Source of the DNA: Candidatus Cohnella colombiensis
Lineage (GTDB): Bacteria; Bacillota; Bacilli; Paenibacillales; Paenibacillaceae
Assembly (NCBI GenBank): GCA_029203125.1
Contig: CP119317.1
Span: 3,906,001-3,970,000, forward strand
Length of the DNA stretch: 64,000 nucleotides
Direction of reading: 5' to 3'
A program made the translations under genes and the position numbers. Every line of letters begins with the position of its first letter. Position 1 is the first letter of the stretch. The notes beneath the pieces are model-generated. The model saw nothing but the letters and a program-made list of their open reading frames with translations. It made no database searches and had not been told where the DNA came from. Of the stretch, positions 25,234-35,574 are shown in pieces.

Positions 25234-28200
25234 GTGACGGGAAAAATGAAAACCGCCGCAAAGAAAAGACTGCAGAAATTTATGATTTCTGGACTTACAG
25301 TCGCAACGTTATTAGGTGCGATAGCTCCTTCTATTCAAGCAAAACAGATTGATCAGCAAGGATTGATCCGACTAGCTGCTGAAGATCTGATCTCTTTGCT
25401 GAGCAACGATTCGGGCATATCTCCCCTAGCTGAACCGAGTATCGGCCCTTTGGAAAAAATCGTCATCACTCAATCGGGCCAACAGCCAGCGCTAAGCAAT
25501 ACATACCCGTCTGTTAGTGAGGATGGACGTTTTGTCGCTTTTGCTTCCGCGTCCAACGGGATCGTACCCGAAGACATGAATGGAGTTTCGGATGTGTTTG
25601 TTTACGATCGCGAAACAAAAACGACGGAAATCGTGTCCGATTTATCCGCAAACCTCTGGAACAATCCCAGCTATAATCCCGTGATCAGCCTGGACGGAAG
25701 GTATGTCATCTATGCCGCCACGAATGTCTATTTGGCGGATGATGTTCTTCCTCCCATAGAACCCAGAAACCTCTTTTTATACGACAGGGAAACGAAAGAA
25801 ACAAAGAGAGTCGCGAATGGCGTAATTGGGAATGACAGCTCTCCCATGGGGTCTTATGCAATCAGCGCCAATGGGAGGTATATCGCGTTCTATTCCTACG
25901 CGGCGAACGGAGTACAAGATGACCTCAACGGAAATTGGGACCTCTTCCTCGAAGATTTATGGCTAGGTTCGACTAAGCGCATCACATCGAATCCTTACGC
26001 ATCCATGCTTGGGAGTGCCCCTGACCACAGCGCACTGTCCATGTCGCCTGATGGTAGGTACATTGCTTTCGAGTCAGACCAAAACAATCTGGTCATCGGG
26101 GATACGAACAATAAAACCGACGTGTTCGTTTACGATGCCGACAAAGGCGAGACAGAGCGGGTGAGCGTGAACTCCGGAGGCAAACAGGGAGACGGACGTA
26201 GTTTTTCTCCGTCCATTAGTGCCAACGGCCGGTTTGTTGCTTTTGCTTCCGATTCCGGAAACTTCTCTGGTGAAAATCCGTCGGGTTGGTCCGCGATTTA
26301 TGTTCATGATCGACTATCTAAAGCGACAGAGCTCCGCAGCAGCTCCTCCGCAGCCGAGCCCGGCGACAAGAGTGACCCGGTGCTGAGCGCGGACGGACGG
26401 TATCTGATGTACACCCAAGCAAAATTCGATCGTTCTCCGGTGGACGTAATCGTCAATGACCGTGTCACCGGCCTCAGTAAGGTTCTGAGTGTCGGACCGG
26501 AAGGCGAACCTGCCAACGGCGACAGTCGATTCCCCTTTATCACATCAAACGGCCGATTCGTTGCTTTTGCCTCTATGGCGCGAAATCTTACGGAAAACCC
26601 GACTACCGGCGATTATTACGATATTTATTTTAGCGAAATGACCACAGCTGGAGGAGAACTTCCGGCGTGGCCCGATGGGTCCGGGCTAACGTCCGTGCAA
26701 TCGGGAGGGAAATATGCGCTACTCACATGGCCGACCGCCGTATTCGCAAATAGCGAAAGCAAGCCGGTTTATAGGTTGTATTCTACGCTCAGGGGCACCA
26801 AGAAGCTTCAAGCCGTTACGGACAAAACCTCTTATCTGGTAAGGGGCTTGGACTATGAGACGGATTATGGATTTGAAGTGACGGCCGGTAATGCGGACAC
26901 TTACCGTTTCATGGAGGTGCCATTAACGACTCAAGTAAGAACAGGGCTTCCGGATGATACACCACCTCGCAAACCAAGCGATTTCACGGTTTCGAAGCAC
27001 ACAGGTGGCTTCACGGTTACATGGAAGGACCCGAATGACGTGGATCTATCGGGACTTACGGTTTCGTGGAAAAAGGTGGGTGCGAAGAAGTTCGCGAAGC
27101 TACCTCAAATCTCACCGGGTATACAAAAGGCGGACATCGACGGCATTCTAAACTCGCAAGTCTACGACATTAAGATCGAGGCGTTCGATGTCGAAGGAAA
27201 TTCGTCGGAAGCTGTTATACTTACAGAAAAAGCGTCCGATGGCTTCCGTATCGAGCGAATGTCCGTCTCCGAAGACCGGATCCAGAGCACGACCTTGCCG
27301 GATAATTTGTTGAATTCGCATTTCGGGCGTGAGTACAACAATTCGGTCGACATAAGCGATGATGGAAGATTCTTTGTGTTTTCATCGGAAGCGAAAAATA
27401 TGGCTGAAATACAAACGATAAATAGCTCACCGCCGTCAATATACTTGTATGACCGTGTGGAAGATACGATACAAGCCATCAGTCGCGACCATGGAGGGGA
27501 TAGGGATATCGACGATGCTCCCAGATTGATGCCGAAGATCAGTGGCAATGGGCGATTCGTCGTATTCCAGTCACTAACGGATATTGAAATCAGTCCGCCG
27601 TCGATTCTCCTATACGACCGCGATCCGGACGAAGACGGAATTTTCGACGACGATCCTGAGAACCCGCCTCGCGTGATAGCCAGCAAGCGCAGAGGTACTA
27701 TCTATTACACGCAGCCCAGTATCACGGATGACGGATCGCAAATTCTGTATCGCTCTGAAGACCATAACGACAATGGCGCAGCCAACAATCTATATCTGTA
27801 CAAAACGTTTTATGAAGAGGACATGCGCCTGCAACTGCCGGAAGCGTATTATATCAATCCGCAAATCAGCGGCAACGGACAATACCTAGTCGTAGAAACG
27901 GAGGCTAACATTGATCCGCTCGATACGAACGGTATCAGCGACATCTACCTCTTTCATTTGCCCGACTTGAAAGCGACATGGATATCCAAGGAAATGACGG
28001 GAGGAAGCAATTCGCAAAATAATGAACCCTCGATCAGCGCCGATGGACGTTATGTGGTCTTTATGCACAGTGATAGCGACTCGTATGGGGTGTATTTATA
28101 TGACAGGGTGACCCTCTCGACGCGGCGAATCGCTTATACGGACGATGCTCCATCCGAGCATCCTCAGATCAGCGGAGACGGCCGGATTGTCGTATATAAC

Positions 28201-31200
28201 GGTAATGGTTCACAAATTGTCTCGATCGACCTTGAAACAAATACAGAGCAAATCATCAGCCGTTCGTTCAATGGCGTAAGCGGGAATAATCCGTCGTTCG
28301 CTCCCGCCGTTAACCGCGACGGCAGTACAATGGCATTTCGTTCCTCCAGCGATAATCTGGTCACGGGGGACAGTAATTTTACGGACGATTTCTTCTATGT
28401 ATTGTTGGGTCAGTCGAATGAGGATGTCATTCCTCCAACATGGCCGGCGAATAGCGCCATTACAGTAATCGCGACAGATCCCCACTCGGTTACCCTCCAA
28501 TGGCCGAGTGCGGAAGATAACCAAGGTGTTACTTCTTATCGGTTGCAATACGGGAGTGGCCAACTGCAGATGGTACCCGGTCATTCTTTGACTGCTGTAA
28601 TCGACGGTCTGTCTCCCTCCACGAGTTATCGTTTTTCCTTAACGGCGGTTGACGCTGCCGGCAACATGAGTGCGAGCAGCCTCTCCGTCGATGCGTCCAC
28701 GACGGCGGAATCGGATGGCAATATCAATCTGCTTTACGCAAAAGCGTACGCGACATTGAAATACCGTAATTATATCGGAATAGGCGATCGACTGAATATA
28801 CTAGCCGCCGGGGATTCCGGATTAAAGGGTGAAGCAGTCGTAGCCTATGTAGATCAGAATGGAGTAGAGAGGACAACGGTTGTCGAACTGACGGAACAGT
28901 CGGGGAACCAGGTAGCTCGTTATGTGGGAAGCTATCTTGTGGCTGAAGGGGTTACGGAGATCCAGAGCGTGGAAGCCACTTTAAGTAACGCGGAACAGCA
29001 TGTCACGAATAATGCGGATATGATTCCCATGAAGGTGGGTGGAAACGTTCGATTGCTCTTGGAGCCTTCTGTGGCGGAAAGGTTGAAAGGCGCTTATCTG
29101 TTGGCAGGTTCCGCCAATCAGAGGGTGAATGCCAGCACTAGACTGGACGGCAGCGCTGCCATAATGCTCGAGAATCTCCCACCGGATAATTATGAATTTT
29201 CGATTGTACTCCCCGGCGGATCCCAAGTTATGTTGAATAACTCACGCTTTACCGTAGAACAAGGCAAAACCTCCGAGTTCCCGGTCAGCGGTCGATTGCC
29301 GGTTGTGCTTCACTTACAAATTTCGGCGCAGGGCGGGGAAATATGGGATGCGGACTTGTCGGTGGTCGGTCCCAATGATGGCGCGGTGTATCAAAGAGTT
29401 TCGGTAAACGGACCAGACGGATACAAATTGGATGGATATCACGAGGGGGATCGGTTAATAATCGACGTTCGTCCTCGGAGACCCGACTTTTTACCCGCCC
29501 ATTTTGAATACGAGGTCAACGACTCCTGGGATCAGGCGTTCAACCTGTCGATGGAAAAACGGCCGACGGTAACGCTGCATGGACAAGTGAAAAATAGCTT
29601 GGGAGAACCGATAAGCGGTGCAGTCGTCCTATCGAATCAACAGGTGGAGTCGTGGTATGTGAGCAACAAAGCCACCACGAATGTCGACGGTTTCTATTCT
29701 TTGCCGCTTTATGAAGGATTCACCGATATCAGTATTAGCGCCGAAGATTTCCGTACGAATAACTATCGTGTTAATTTACTTAGAGGAGACGACCTTCCCC
29801 GCAATTACGTCTTAGAAAAAACGAAAGAGACGGAAGTCAGGTTGAATATATACACCAAAGCTCCGGGGGGCGACTGGATCGGACCGATGGATTTGGATTG
29901 GCGGATACTGGCTCACTTTAGATTCCAAGCCAAGCTTCCTCAGAAAAACAACGGTGTACATGATGAGAATACCATGACTTTCTATGCGATCCCGGGAGAA
30001 AATATCCAATTATGCGTGGACGGAATAGAAGCAGGATTTCCCGCCGCATGCGGAGATGCCATCGCGGATCCAACTAAAGTTTCTACGATAGAAATTCGCC
30101 TTGAGCAATTCGATATGCAGGTTCAGGGCCAATTGTCAGGAATATCGAGTGAAACGGCCGTTTCCGGTATTCTTTACGCCGTAGAGCCAGACGGCAAACG
30201 TCGCATGGTCAACAGTCGGATGTTCCGATCTGATTATCGATTCAGCATAGAAAAGCCGGGCAAGTACTTCATGTATTTCTCGACCGCATCCGGGTATTCA
30301 GCCAATGAGACGTTCGATATTGCACCCAGACAAACCAAAAATCTTGGGCTTATACAGCTTTCTCCACCGGGAATCTACGGAGGCATGCCAGGAAACGAGT
30401 TGAGGGCAGTAACTCCGCAAACGATGCCGGGTGGGTTGCTGCAATTGAGGACGTTGTATCGTAATTCCGGAACCGTATCTACGTCAGATACCCGCGTTTT
30501 GCTAAATATACCCGCTGGAACGTCGCTTGTGGGGAACAGCGTAACGGTGAACGGGGTTCCTGTATCAGCGGTCGGATCCGGAAGCTCTTACGTGATTCCT
30601 CTGGGCGAGATCGGAGGACAACAAGACGGGGTAGTGACGTATCTCTTACGGTTAGAGGATTCATACAACGGCAGAACCGTTTCGGTTACGCAAGGTATGG
30701 CGTATAAGCTAAACGGAAGCGAGAAAGTGGAAAACTTCGGTGAAGCCTCGGCCAATATTACACAAATTACTTTGAAGGCACCTAACATTACTGGGCAGAA
30801 GGTTATTACCGTGTACGGAATCGCTCCGCCGGGAAGCAACGTCACCATCATGGACGGCCGCCTTGTGCTTGGGTTTACGCAGGCCTCTCCATCCGGCATG
30901 TGGCACGCTACGGTTCGATTGACCGACAAGGATGTATCATCCGTTCATTCGTTAACGGCACAGGCCCAGTCCCTTCCGGATAACCGGGAGATCATTTCCG
31001 AGCAGGTTACCGTTCGATATGAAAATGATTTCGTGGAAATCACGCATGCTAACTTGAGTCAACAATTCGAGAGGAACGTCAGTTTCGATCCTAGCAAAGG
31101 CACTGCCGTGTTTCCTTTCGTATACGTCCCCGGTTGGGGACTCGTAGTCAATCTCGGTTTTTCGAACGCCGCAAGAGTCAGTAATGTGAGAGTGGGAATA

Positions 31201-34200
31201 GGTAATTCTGGCGCGCCTATGGGCCCAATAGGGGGTGAAAGCTATTCGGGATACGTTAACCCGAGCGTGCCGGGAGCGATTCAAGTCGAGTACGACGTAA
31301 GTAGAAACCTTACGGTCGACACATTACCGGATGCGGATTCCAAAAAAAACCAACTACCTTCGGCTTTTCGGAATATCCAGTGGTCCGCTCCGGCGGTGAA
31401 AGCCTCGCCCCAGGATCCATTGAACTTCAGTTCCAATAGTAAAGGGACAATGAAGGTAAAGGGCAAAGAAGCGGGAGTCGATATCGGAATCGCGTTCAAG
31501 CCCGCAAGCTATACGCCGACAGCCAATGACTTGAGTAATGCTCAGTCTACCGGCATCTCGATTTACGGCCTGTCATTCGACTACTCGGAAATCGGAGGCA
31601 CTCTGAGTTTTCAAATAAAAGGCTATATGCCGGAGGATGCGTTCCGGGAGGTCGGCGGTGCGGTCGCCATTCAACAGCTGAGTTCAATTCTCTCCACACC
31701 GGCTAATCCCCAAGCGAAGCTTATTAAAGTAGCCGCTGCTCCGGTCAAAATCATTGAAATGACCGTAAATGGAGCCATGCAGCTCGGTTGGGGACTTGGC
31801 GAAGCCTTCGACGATGTTAGCGATGGATTGGAAAATCAGGGTAAGCTGAAACAGCTGGAGCAAATCATCGATGACGTTTCCTCCGGCTGCAGTCCGCAAC
31901 AGGCGAGCAAATATAGGGACTGGGCGAATAAAATCGCCAACCAGTTCATGGCGCAGGAGGTTGCGAAATGGGCCATGATCGGGGCCGGCTTGTTCCTAGG
32001 ACCCGAAACGTTCGGATTGGGAACCATTGCAATGATGATGCTTACGGAAACAATAGAAGCGGGATTGGACTCCCGAATCGATAAGCAAATCGCCGCATTG
32101 GGAAAGTCGATCGCGAGTAACCCCGATTGCGAGGAAAAGGAGAAAAAACGAGACATAGTGGCCGATCCGAAGTGGATTTACGATCCGAGCGGATTCGTGT
32201 ACGAGGTCGATCCCTCTAATCGGATCGAGGGCGTAACGGCTACCGCGATGTATTGGGATGAAGCTGCTGAGGTATGGAAAGTATGGGATGCGGAATGGTA
32301 CGGGCAGAACAATCCGTTGTCCACCGACATGCACGGCAAATATGCATGGGATGTGCCGGAAGGAAAATGGAAGGTGATCTTCAGCAAGGAAGGATATTCT
32401 CAGGCACAGAGCGATGAGTTGACCGTTCTGCCGCCGCATACCGACGTAAATGTCGCGATGGTGTCCATTCTGCCTCCTCAAGTGAAATATGCCGCGGCAA
32501 TGCCAGGGGGGCGAATCGATGTGACCTTCGACCGGTACGTGATACGGAGCGCGGTCAATGAAGACACTTTAACGGTAACGACCGAAGGTGCGGATGGAGA
32601 AAGGGTCCCCGTACCCGGAACGGTTGAAGCCATCGACTCTGTCTTGTACAAAGGTTCGTGGACCGCGCGGCATTACCGCTTTAAGCCGACCTTGCCAATA
32701 AAAGTCGGGGTTAAGTTGCAACTGCGCATCGAGCAAGGAGTGCCGGGGTATAACGACATGCCGTTGCCGGAAACCGTCATTCGCTCCTTTATCGTGCCTG
32801 AGCTGGCCATACATCTGCAGGTATCGGGAGAAGCGGCATTCGGAGCCACCCGGGAAATGGCGCTTCAATGGCGCAATCCGGATGATCCCGAGTTCCGGAC
32901 TACGAGAGTGAAATGGAAAGCCGCCGGGGATAGCGACTATCGGACTTTAAACGTTCCCGTAGGCGACGAATTCGTCCTATTGAATGCACTCAAGCCTGAC
33001 ACCTCCTACCAAATCGTGATTCAAGCCCTTTATGCGGATGGAGGTACTTCGGAGAGAACTCTTACCGCACGCACGGCGCAAGAAGAGGCCGTTCCGGACT
33101 TGACGCAGCCTCTTGCCGTTGATGATGCGGCCGTGAGCGTAACCGGAACGAAGGCGACCGTTACATGGAAGATGCCGGTCGAATCGGGCGATATTTCCGA
33201 AGTTACGGTAGAGTGGAAAGCTGCAGACACCGATGAGGAGGCATACCGGGAATCCGTCGGCCGCGACTCCGTTTCTCATACGTTGAACGGATTGAAGCCG
33301 CACACAAAATATCAATTTACAGTCACGGCATGGGATTCGGCCGGCAACCGCTCGCCTGGTGTGCTACTGATGGCCACGACCGGCGATCAAGCGCCTAGTG
33401 ATCCCGGCAATCCCGGCAGCTCAGGTGGCGCTCCGATGGATCAGGCAGGGGATCTCGATATCCATAAGATTACTGCGCTGGGAGGCACCATTGAAGCGTT
33501 TAAAGGTAATCTCCGGCTTCATATCCCAGAAAACGCGTATCATGGCCCTGCGGAAATCCGGATCGGCACAACCAAGAACCCGTCTCTACCCGATGATCGC
33601 CTATGGTTTGCCTTGTCTGACGTCTACTCCATTACCGAACGCAATGGCGTTGTTCCCGCTAAGCCGCTGCGATTGGATCTGTCATACGACAAGACAAAAT
33701 TGAAAGGAAGAGATGCACAGAGATTGGGCATCTACCTCCAAGACCGTCATGATCCTAAGCTTTGGCGATACGTCGGGGGAGCCGTCGATAAGTCCCTTTC
33801 CCGAATTTCAGTGAACATCGAGGAATACGGCACGTACGCGGTACTTCTCTACGACCGGACATTCCCGGACATCCTCGGCCATTGGAGTCAAGTCGGCTTG
33901 GAGGTTCTCATTAGCCGCCACTTTATCGAGGGTATGGGGAACAATACCTTTCAGCCGGAACGAAAAATCACAAGAGCCGAAATCACTCGCCTTTTGGTGT
34001 CGCTGTTGAAAGGGCTTCGGAAGGTACCGCCGAATGGCAATGCAATGACGTTCCAAGATGTCGATTCGGACGCTTGGTACTACGAATCCGTTATGGAAGC
34101 ATCCCGCATGGGATTGGTTCAGGGGGATAAAGGCAGGTTCCGGCCTAACGATCCTGTAACGCGCGAGGAGTTGGCTGTATTGTTCGGCCGGGTGCTGGGA

Positions 34201-34419
34201 ATCGTCGAGGAAGATCCGGAAGCGGGCAACATTCCCGTACGATCGTTTAAAGACGAACAAGACATTTCCAACTGGGCTCGCGAGGCAATGGCAATTGCCG
34301 TGGCGAAAGGACTGATTCAAGGAAGCGACGATCAGAAGCTACATCCGAAGTCTTTCGCCAGCAGGGCTCAAGCGGCCATCATGTTTTACCGTTTGTTAGG
34401 ACTTCTTAAGCTGTTGTAA
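25234..34419 (+). CDS. Giant modular S-layer-anchored surface protein (PD40 propellers, Fn3, SLH)
   Basis: About 3,060 residues. The order is: signal peptide (KKRLQKFMISGLTVATLLG...QA); a PD40/TolB-like beta-propeller with repeats of the form S.DGRFVAFAS; two fibronectin-III domains; a second PD40 propeller; and a third Fn3. Then come carboxypeptidase-regulatory-like and DUF11-like beta domains, and a helical hydrophobic segment (about nt 31,750-32,130). A DPSGFVYE-type domain, an SbsA-like Ig domain, two more Fn3 and three SLH domains (from about nt 33,860: FPDILGHWSQ...) finish it. SLH domains bind pyruvylated secondary cell-wall polymer, so the protein sits on the cell surface. The start is uncertain: GTG 25,234 follows GAAGAGAG, ATG 25,246 is an alternative, and the frame opens at 25,192. 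It is monocistronic, with a strong terminator. Confidence 0.9.
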   Translation: MTGKMKTAAKKRLQKFMISGLTVATLLGAIAPSIQAKQIDQQGLIRLAAEDLISLLSNDSGISPLAEPSIGPLEKIVITQSGQQPALSNTYPSVSEDGRFVAFASASNGIVPEDMNGVSDVFVYDRETKTTEIVSDLSANLWNNPSYNPVISLDGRYVIYAATNVYLADDVLPPIEPRNLFLYDRETKETKRVANGVIGNDSSPMGSYAISANGRYIAFYSYAANGVQDDLNGNWDLFLEDLWLGSTKRITSNPYASMLGSAPDHSALSMSPDGRYIAFESDQNNLVIGDTNNKTDVFVYDADKGETERVSVNSGGKQGDGRSFSPSISANGRFVAFASDSGNFSGENPSGWSAIYVHDRLSKATELRSSSSAAEPGDKSDPVLSADGRYLMYTQAKFDRSPVDVIVNDRVTGLSKVLSVGPEGEPANGDSRFPFITSNGRFVAFASMARNLTENPTTGDYYDIYFSEMTTAGGELPAWPDGSGLTSVQSGGKYALLTWPTAVFANSESKPVYRLYSTLRGTKKLQAVTDKTSYLVRGLDYETDYGFEVTAGNADTYRFMEVPLTTQVRTGLPDDTPPRKPSDFTVSKHTGGFTVTWKDPNDVDLSGLTVSWKKVGAKKFAKLPQISPGIQKADIDGILNSQVYDIKIEAFDVEGNSSEAVILTEKASDGFRIERMSVSEDRIQSTTLPDNLLNSHFGREYNNSVDISDDGRFFVFSSEAKNMAEIQTINSSPPSIYLYDRVEDTIQAISRDHGGDRDIDDAPRLMPKISGNGRFVVFQSLTDIEISPPSILLYDRDPDEDGIFDDDPENPPRVIASKRRGTIYYTQPSITDDGSQILYRSEDHNDNGAANNLYLYKTFYEEDMRLQLPEAYYINPQISGNGQYLVVETEANIDPLDTNGISDIYLFHLPDLKATWISKEMTGGSNSQNNEPSISADGRYVVFMHSDSDSYGVYLYDRVTLSTRRIAYTDDAPSEHPQISGDGRIVVYNGNGSQIVSIDLETNTEQIISRSFNGVSGNNPSFAPAVNRDGSTMAFRSSSDNLVTGDSNFTDDFFYVLLGQSNEDVIPPTWPANSAITVIATDPHSVTLQWPSAEDNQGVTSYRLQYGSGQLQMVPGHSLTAVIDGLSPSTSYRFSLTAVDAAGNMSASSLSVDASTTAESDGNINLLYAKAYATLKYRNYIGIGDRLNILAAGDSGLKGEAVVAYVDQNGVERTTVVELTEQSGNQVARYVGSYLVAEGVTEIQSVEATLSNAEQHVTNNADMIPMKVGGNVRLLLEPSVAERLKGAYLLAGSANQRVNASTRLDGSAAIMLENLPPDNYEFSIVLPGGSQVMLNNSRFTVEQGKTSEFPVSGRLPVVLHLQISAQGGEIWDADLSVVGPNDGAVYQRVSVNGPDGYKLDGYHEGDRLIIDVRPRRPDFLPAHFEYEVNDSWDQAFNLSMEKRPTVTLHGQVKNSLGEPISGAVVLSNQQVESWYVSNKATTNVDGFYSLPLYEGFTDISISAEDFRTNNYRVNLLRGDDLPRNYVLEKTKETEVRLNIYTKAPGGDWIGPMDLDWRILAHFRFQAKLPQKNNGVHDENTMTFYAIPGENIQLCVDGIEAGFPAACGDAIADPTKVSTIEIRLEQFDMQVQGQLSGISSETAVSGILYAVEPDGKRRMVNSRMFRSDYRFSIEKPGKYFMYFSTASGYSANETFDIAPRQTKNLGLIQLSPPGIYGGMPGNELRAVTPQTMPGGLLQLRTLYRNSGTVSTSDTRVLLNIPAGTSLVGNSVTVNGVPVSAVGSGSSYVIPLGEIGGQQDGVVTYLLRLEDSYNGRTVSVTQGMAYKLNGSEKVENFGEASANITQITLKAPNITGQKVITVYGIAPPGSNVTIMDGRLVLGFTQASPSGMWHATVRLTDKDVSSVHSLTAQAQSLPDNREIISEQVTVRYENDFVEITHANLSQQFERNVSFDPSKGTAVFPFVYVPGWGLVVNLGFSNAARVSNVRVGIGNSGAPMGPIGGESYSGYVNPSVPGAIQVEYDVSRNLTVDTLPDADSKKNQLPSAFRNIQWSAPAVKASPQDPLNFSSNSKGTMKVKGKEAGVDIGIAFKPASYTPTANDLSNAQSTGISIYGLSFDYSEIGGTLSFQIKGYMPEDAFREVGGAVAIQQLSSILSTPANPQAKLIKVAAAPVKIIEMTVNGAMQLGWGLGEAFDDVSDGLENQGKLKQLEQIIDDVSSGCSPQQASKYRDWANKIANQFMAQEVAKWAMIGAGLFLGPETFGLGTIAMMMLTETIEAGLDSRIDKQIAALGKSIASNPDCEEKEKKRDIVADPKWIYDPSGFVYEVDPSNRIEGVTATAMYWDEAAEVWKVWDAEWYGQNNPLSTDMHGKYAWDVPEGKWKVIFSKEGYSQAQSDELTVLPPHTDVNVAMVSILPPQVKYAAAMPGGRIDVTFDRYVIRSAVNEDTLTVTTEGADGERVPVPGTVEAIDSVLYKGSWTARHYRFKPTLPIKVGVKLQLRIEQGVPGYNDMPLPETVIRSFIVPELAIHLQVSGEAAFGATREMALQWRNPDDPEFRTTRVKWKAAGDSDYRTLNVPVGDEFVLLNALKPDTSYQIVIQALYADGGTSERTLTARTAQEEAVPDLTQPLAVDDAAVSVTGTKATVTWKMPVESGDISEVTVEWKAADTDEEAYRESVGRDSVSHTLNGLKPHTKYQFTVTAWDSAGNRSPGVLLMATTGDQAPSDPGNPGSSGGAPMDQAGDLDIHKITALGGTIEAFKGNLRLHIPENAYHGPAEIRIGTTKNPSLPDDRLWFALSDVYSITERNGVVPAKPLRLDLSYDKTKLKGRDAQRLGIYLQDRHDPKLWRYVGGAVDKSLSRISVNIEEYGTYAVLLYDRTFPDILGHWSQVGLEVLISRHFIEGMGNNTFQPERKITRAEITRLLVSLLKGLRKVPPNGNAMTFQDVDSDAWYYESVMEASRMGLVQGDKGRFRPNDPVTREELAVLFGRVLGIVEEDPEAGNIPVRSFKDEQDISNWAREAMAIAVAKGLIQGSDDQKLHPKSFASRAQAAIMFYRLLGLLKLL

Positions 34420-34440
34420 AACACTACTGATTAGAACGGT

Positions 34441-34488
34441 GACCCGAAAGAGGTATACTTCGACGAAGTGACCTCTTTCGGGTCTTTG
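34441..34488 (+). terminator. Strong terminator after the SLH giant gene
   Basis: GACCCGAAAGAGGT pairs perfectly with ACCTCTTTCGGGTC; inside it, ACTTCG pairs with CGAAGT, giving a nearly continuous long stem. TTTGTTG follows. Confidence 0.85.
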
Positions 34489-34616
34489 TTGTTCTTTTCA
34501 TAAACTTCATCTGTTTCTCTCAGACTTAAGACGGACATCTTCTCCGCTATGCGACGGGTACATAAATTCTTAAGTTAATATATACTGAGGGCAGATACAT
34601 AAGGGAGTGTTTGGAA

Positions 34617-35510
34617 ATGCGTAAATTCACAGGATTACTGTTAATAGGATTTGGCATAATCGTCTTAGTTTATATTTTGAACCCATCAGATGGTAAGCGA
34701 GGTGATTGGTTCGGGTTAAGTAAAGAGATTAATGAGCAACGGACTGCGGAGGCTAGTTCACTCCATCACCTAACCATTGATGCAGACAGTACAAATATTC
34801 GTTATGTTAAGAGTAGCTCAAACACGGATAAAGTAGTTGCAAAGCTTACTGGGAGTTCTAGCAGGCAGGTGGAGCTGCTTGTTGAAGAACAGGGTGACAA
34901 ACTTAAAATTACTGTAGACTCATCCCAAAGGGGAATAATCTTTTGGGGGTTCAATAACCTAACGTTAGACATTGAAGTGCCGGAGAAACACTGGGATACA
35001 CTTCACGTCGAGACGGGAAGCGGTAAGATCGAAGCTGAACAGACGACTGCCGATGTGGTTGTGCTAAATACAGGCAGCGGTAATATTGATGTGAAAGGTA
35101 TTGTGGCGGAAGAAATTCGGTTGGAAGTAGGATCGGGTAACATTGAGGTGAATGATTTTAAGAGCAAGGAACTCAAGTTCCAAACAGGCAGCGGCAATGC
35201 AAAATTGTTTGATGGTGCAGCGGCTATTGTGGGGGGAACAGGATCGGGCAACATTCGAATTGAAGTGGAGGAGCTGTTATACGGGGCGGATTTGCATACG
35301 GGCAGTGGTAATGTAACCGTATTAACAGCTAAGCAGCCGATGGATCTGCGGGTTGATTTTCAAGGCGGATCGGGCAATGGTAAAGTGCGATACAACGCGT
35401 TCCAGATAAGCAGTCAAGATCGAGATCAGCTTGAGGGGACTTTTGGTACAGGAGAGAAGTTATTAAAGGTACGCACAGGGTCTGGTAATTTCTCGCTTGA
35501 GCCGAAGTGA
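34617..35510 (+). CDS. DUF4097-type beta-helix membrane-anchored protein
   Basis: A single N-terminal membrane helix (LLLIGFGIIVLVYIL) is followed by an extracytoplasmic part with eight repeats of the phrase (T/V/G)GSG(N/K)x about every 20 residues. This is the right-handed beta-helix rhythm of DUF4097/adhesin-like proteins. These are often linked to LiaRS-like envelope stress operons, but none is adjacent here. The ATG at 34,617 has GGAGTG upstream; the frame also opens with TTG at 34,611. It ends 5 bases before a hairpin of the 40-bp family. Confidence 0.8.
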   Translation: MRKFTGLLLIGFGIIVLVYILNPSDGKRGDWFGLSKEINEQRTAEASSLHHLTIDADSTNIRYVKSSSNTDKVVAKLTGSSSRQVELLVEEQGDKLKITVDSSQRGIIFWGFNNLTLDIEVPEKHWDTLHVETGSGKIEAEQTTADVVVLNTGSGNIDVKGIVAEEIRLEVGSGNIEVNDFKSKELKFQTGSGNAKLFDGAAAIVGGTGSGNIRIEVEELLYGADLHTGSGNVTVLTAKQPMDLRVDFQGGSGNGKVRYNAFQISSQDRDQLEGTFGTGEKLLKVRTGSGNFSLEPK

Positions 35511-35515
35511 GTGTA

Positions 35516-35555
35516 AATACATCGCCATGCGGCTTGTACGCATGGGCGATGTATT
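35516..35555 (+). repeat. 40-bp hairpin family, copy 4 (terminator-like)
   Basis: AATACATCGC...GCGATGTATT has the same arms and length as the hairpin at 12,108, with an inner CATGCG/CGCATG that lengthens the stem. The stem starts 5 bases after the DUF4097 stop and faces the convergent gene at 35,575. No T-run follows, so termination may depend on the stem only. Confidence 0.65.
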
Positions 35556-35574
35556 GTGCACTTATGGGGCTGTT

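Noticed and set aside
25500..28400. Repetitive DNA resembling a CRISPR or tandem array inside the giant gene
   Set aside because: The repetition is at protein level (PD40 propeller blades, S.DGRFVAF) with varying spacing and diverged codons; no direct DNA repeats with unique spacers.
34990..35500. Recurring GGCAGCGG/GGATCGGG motifs as a DNA repeat element
   Set aside because: They encode the GSGN turns of a DUF4097 beta-helix in frame and stop at the gene end.
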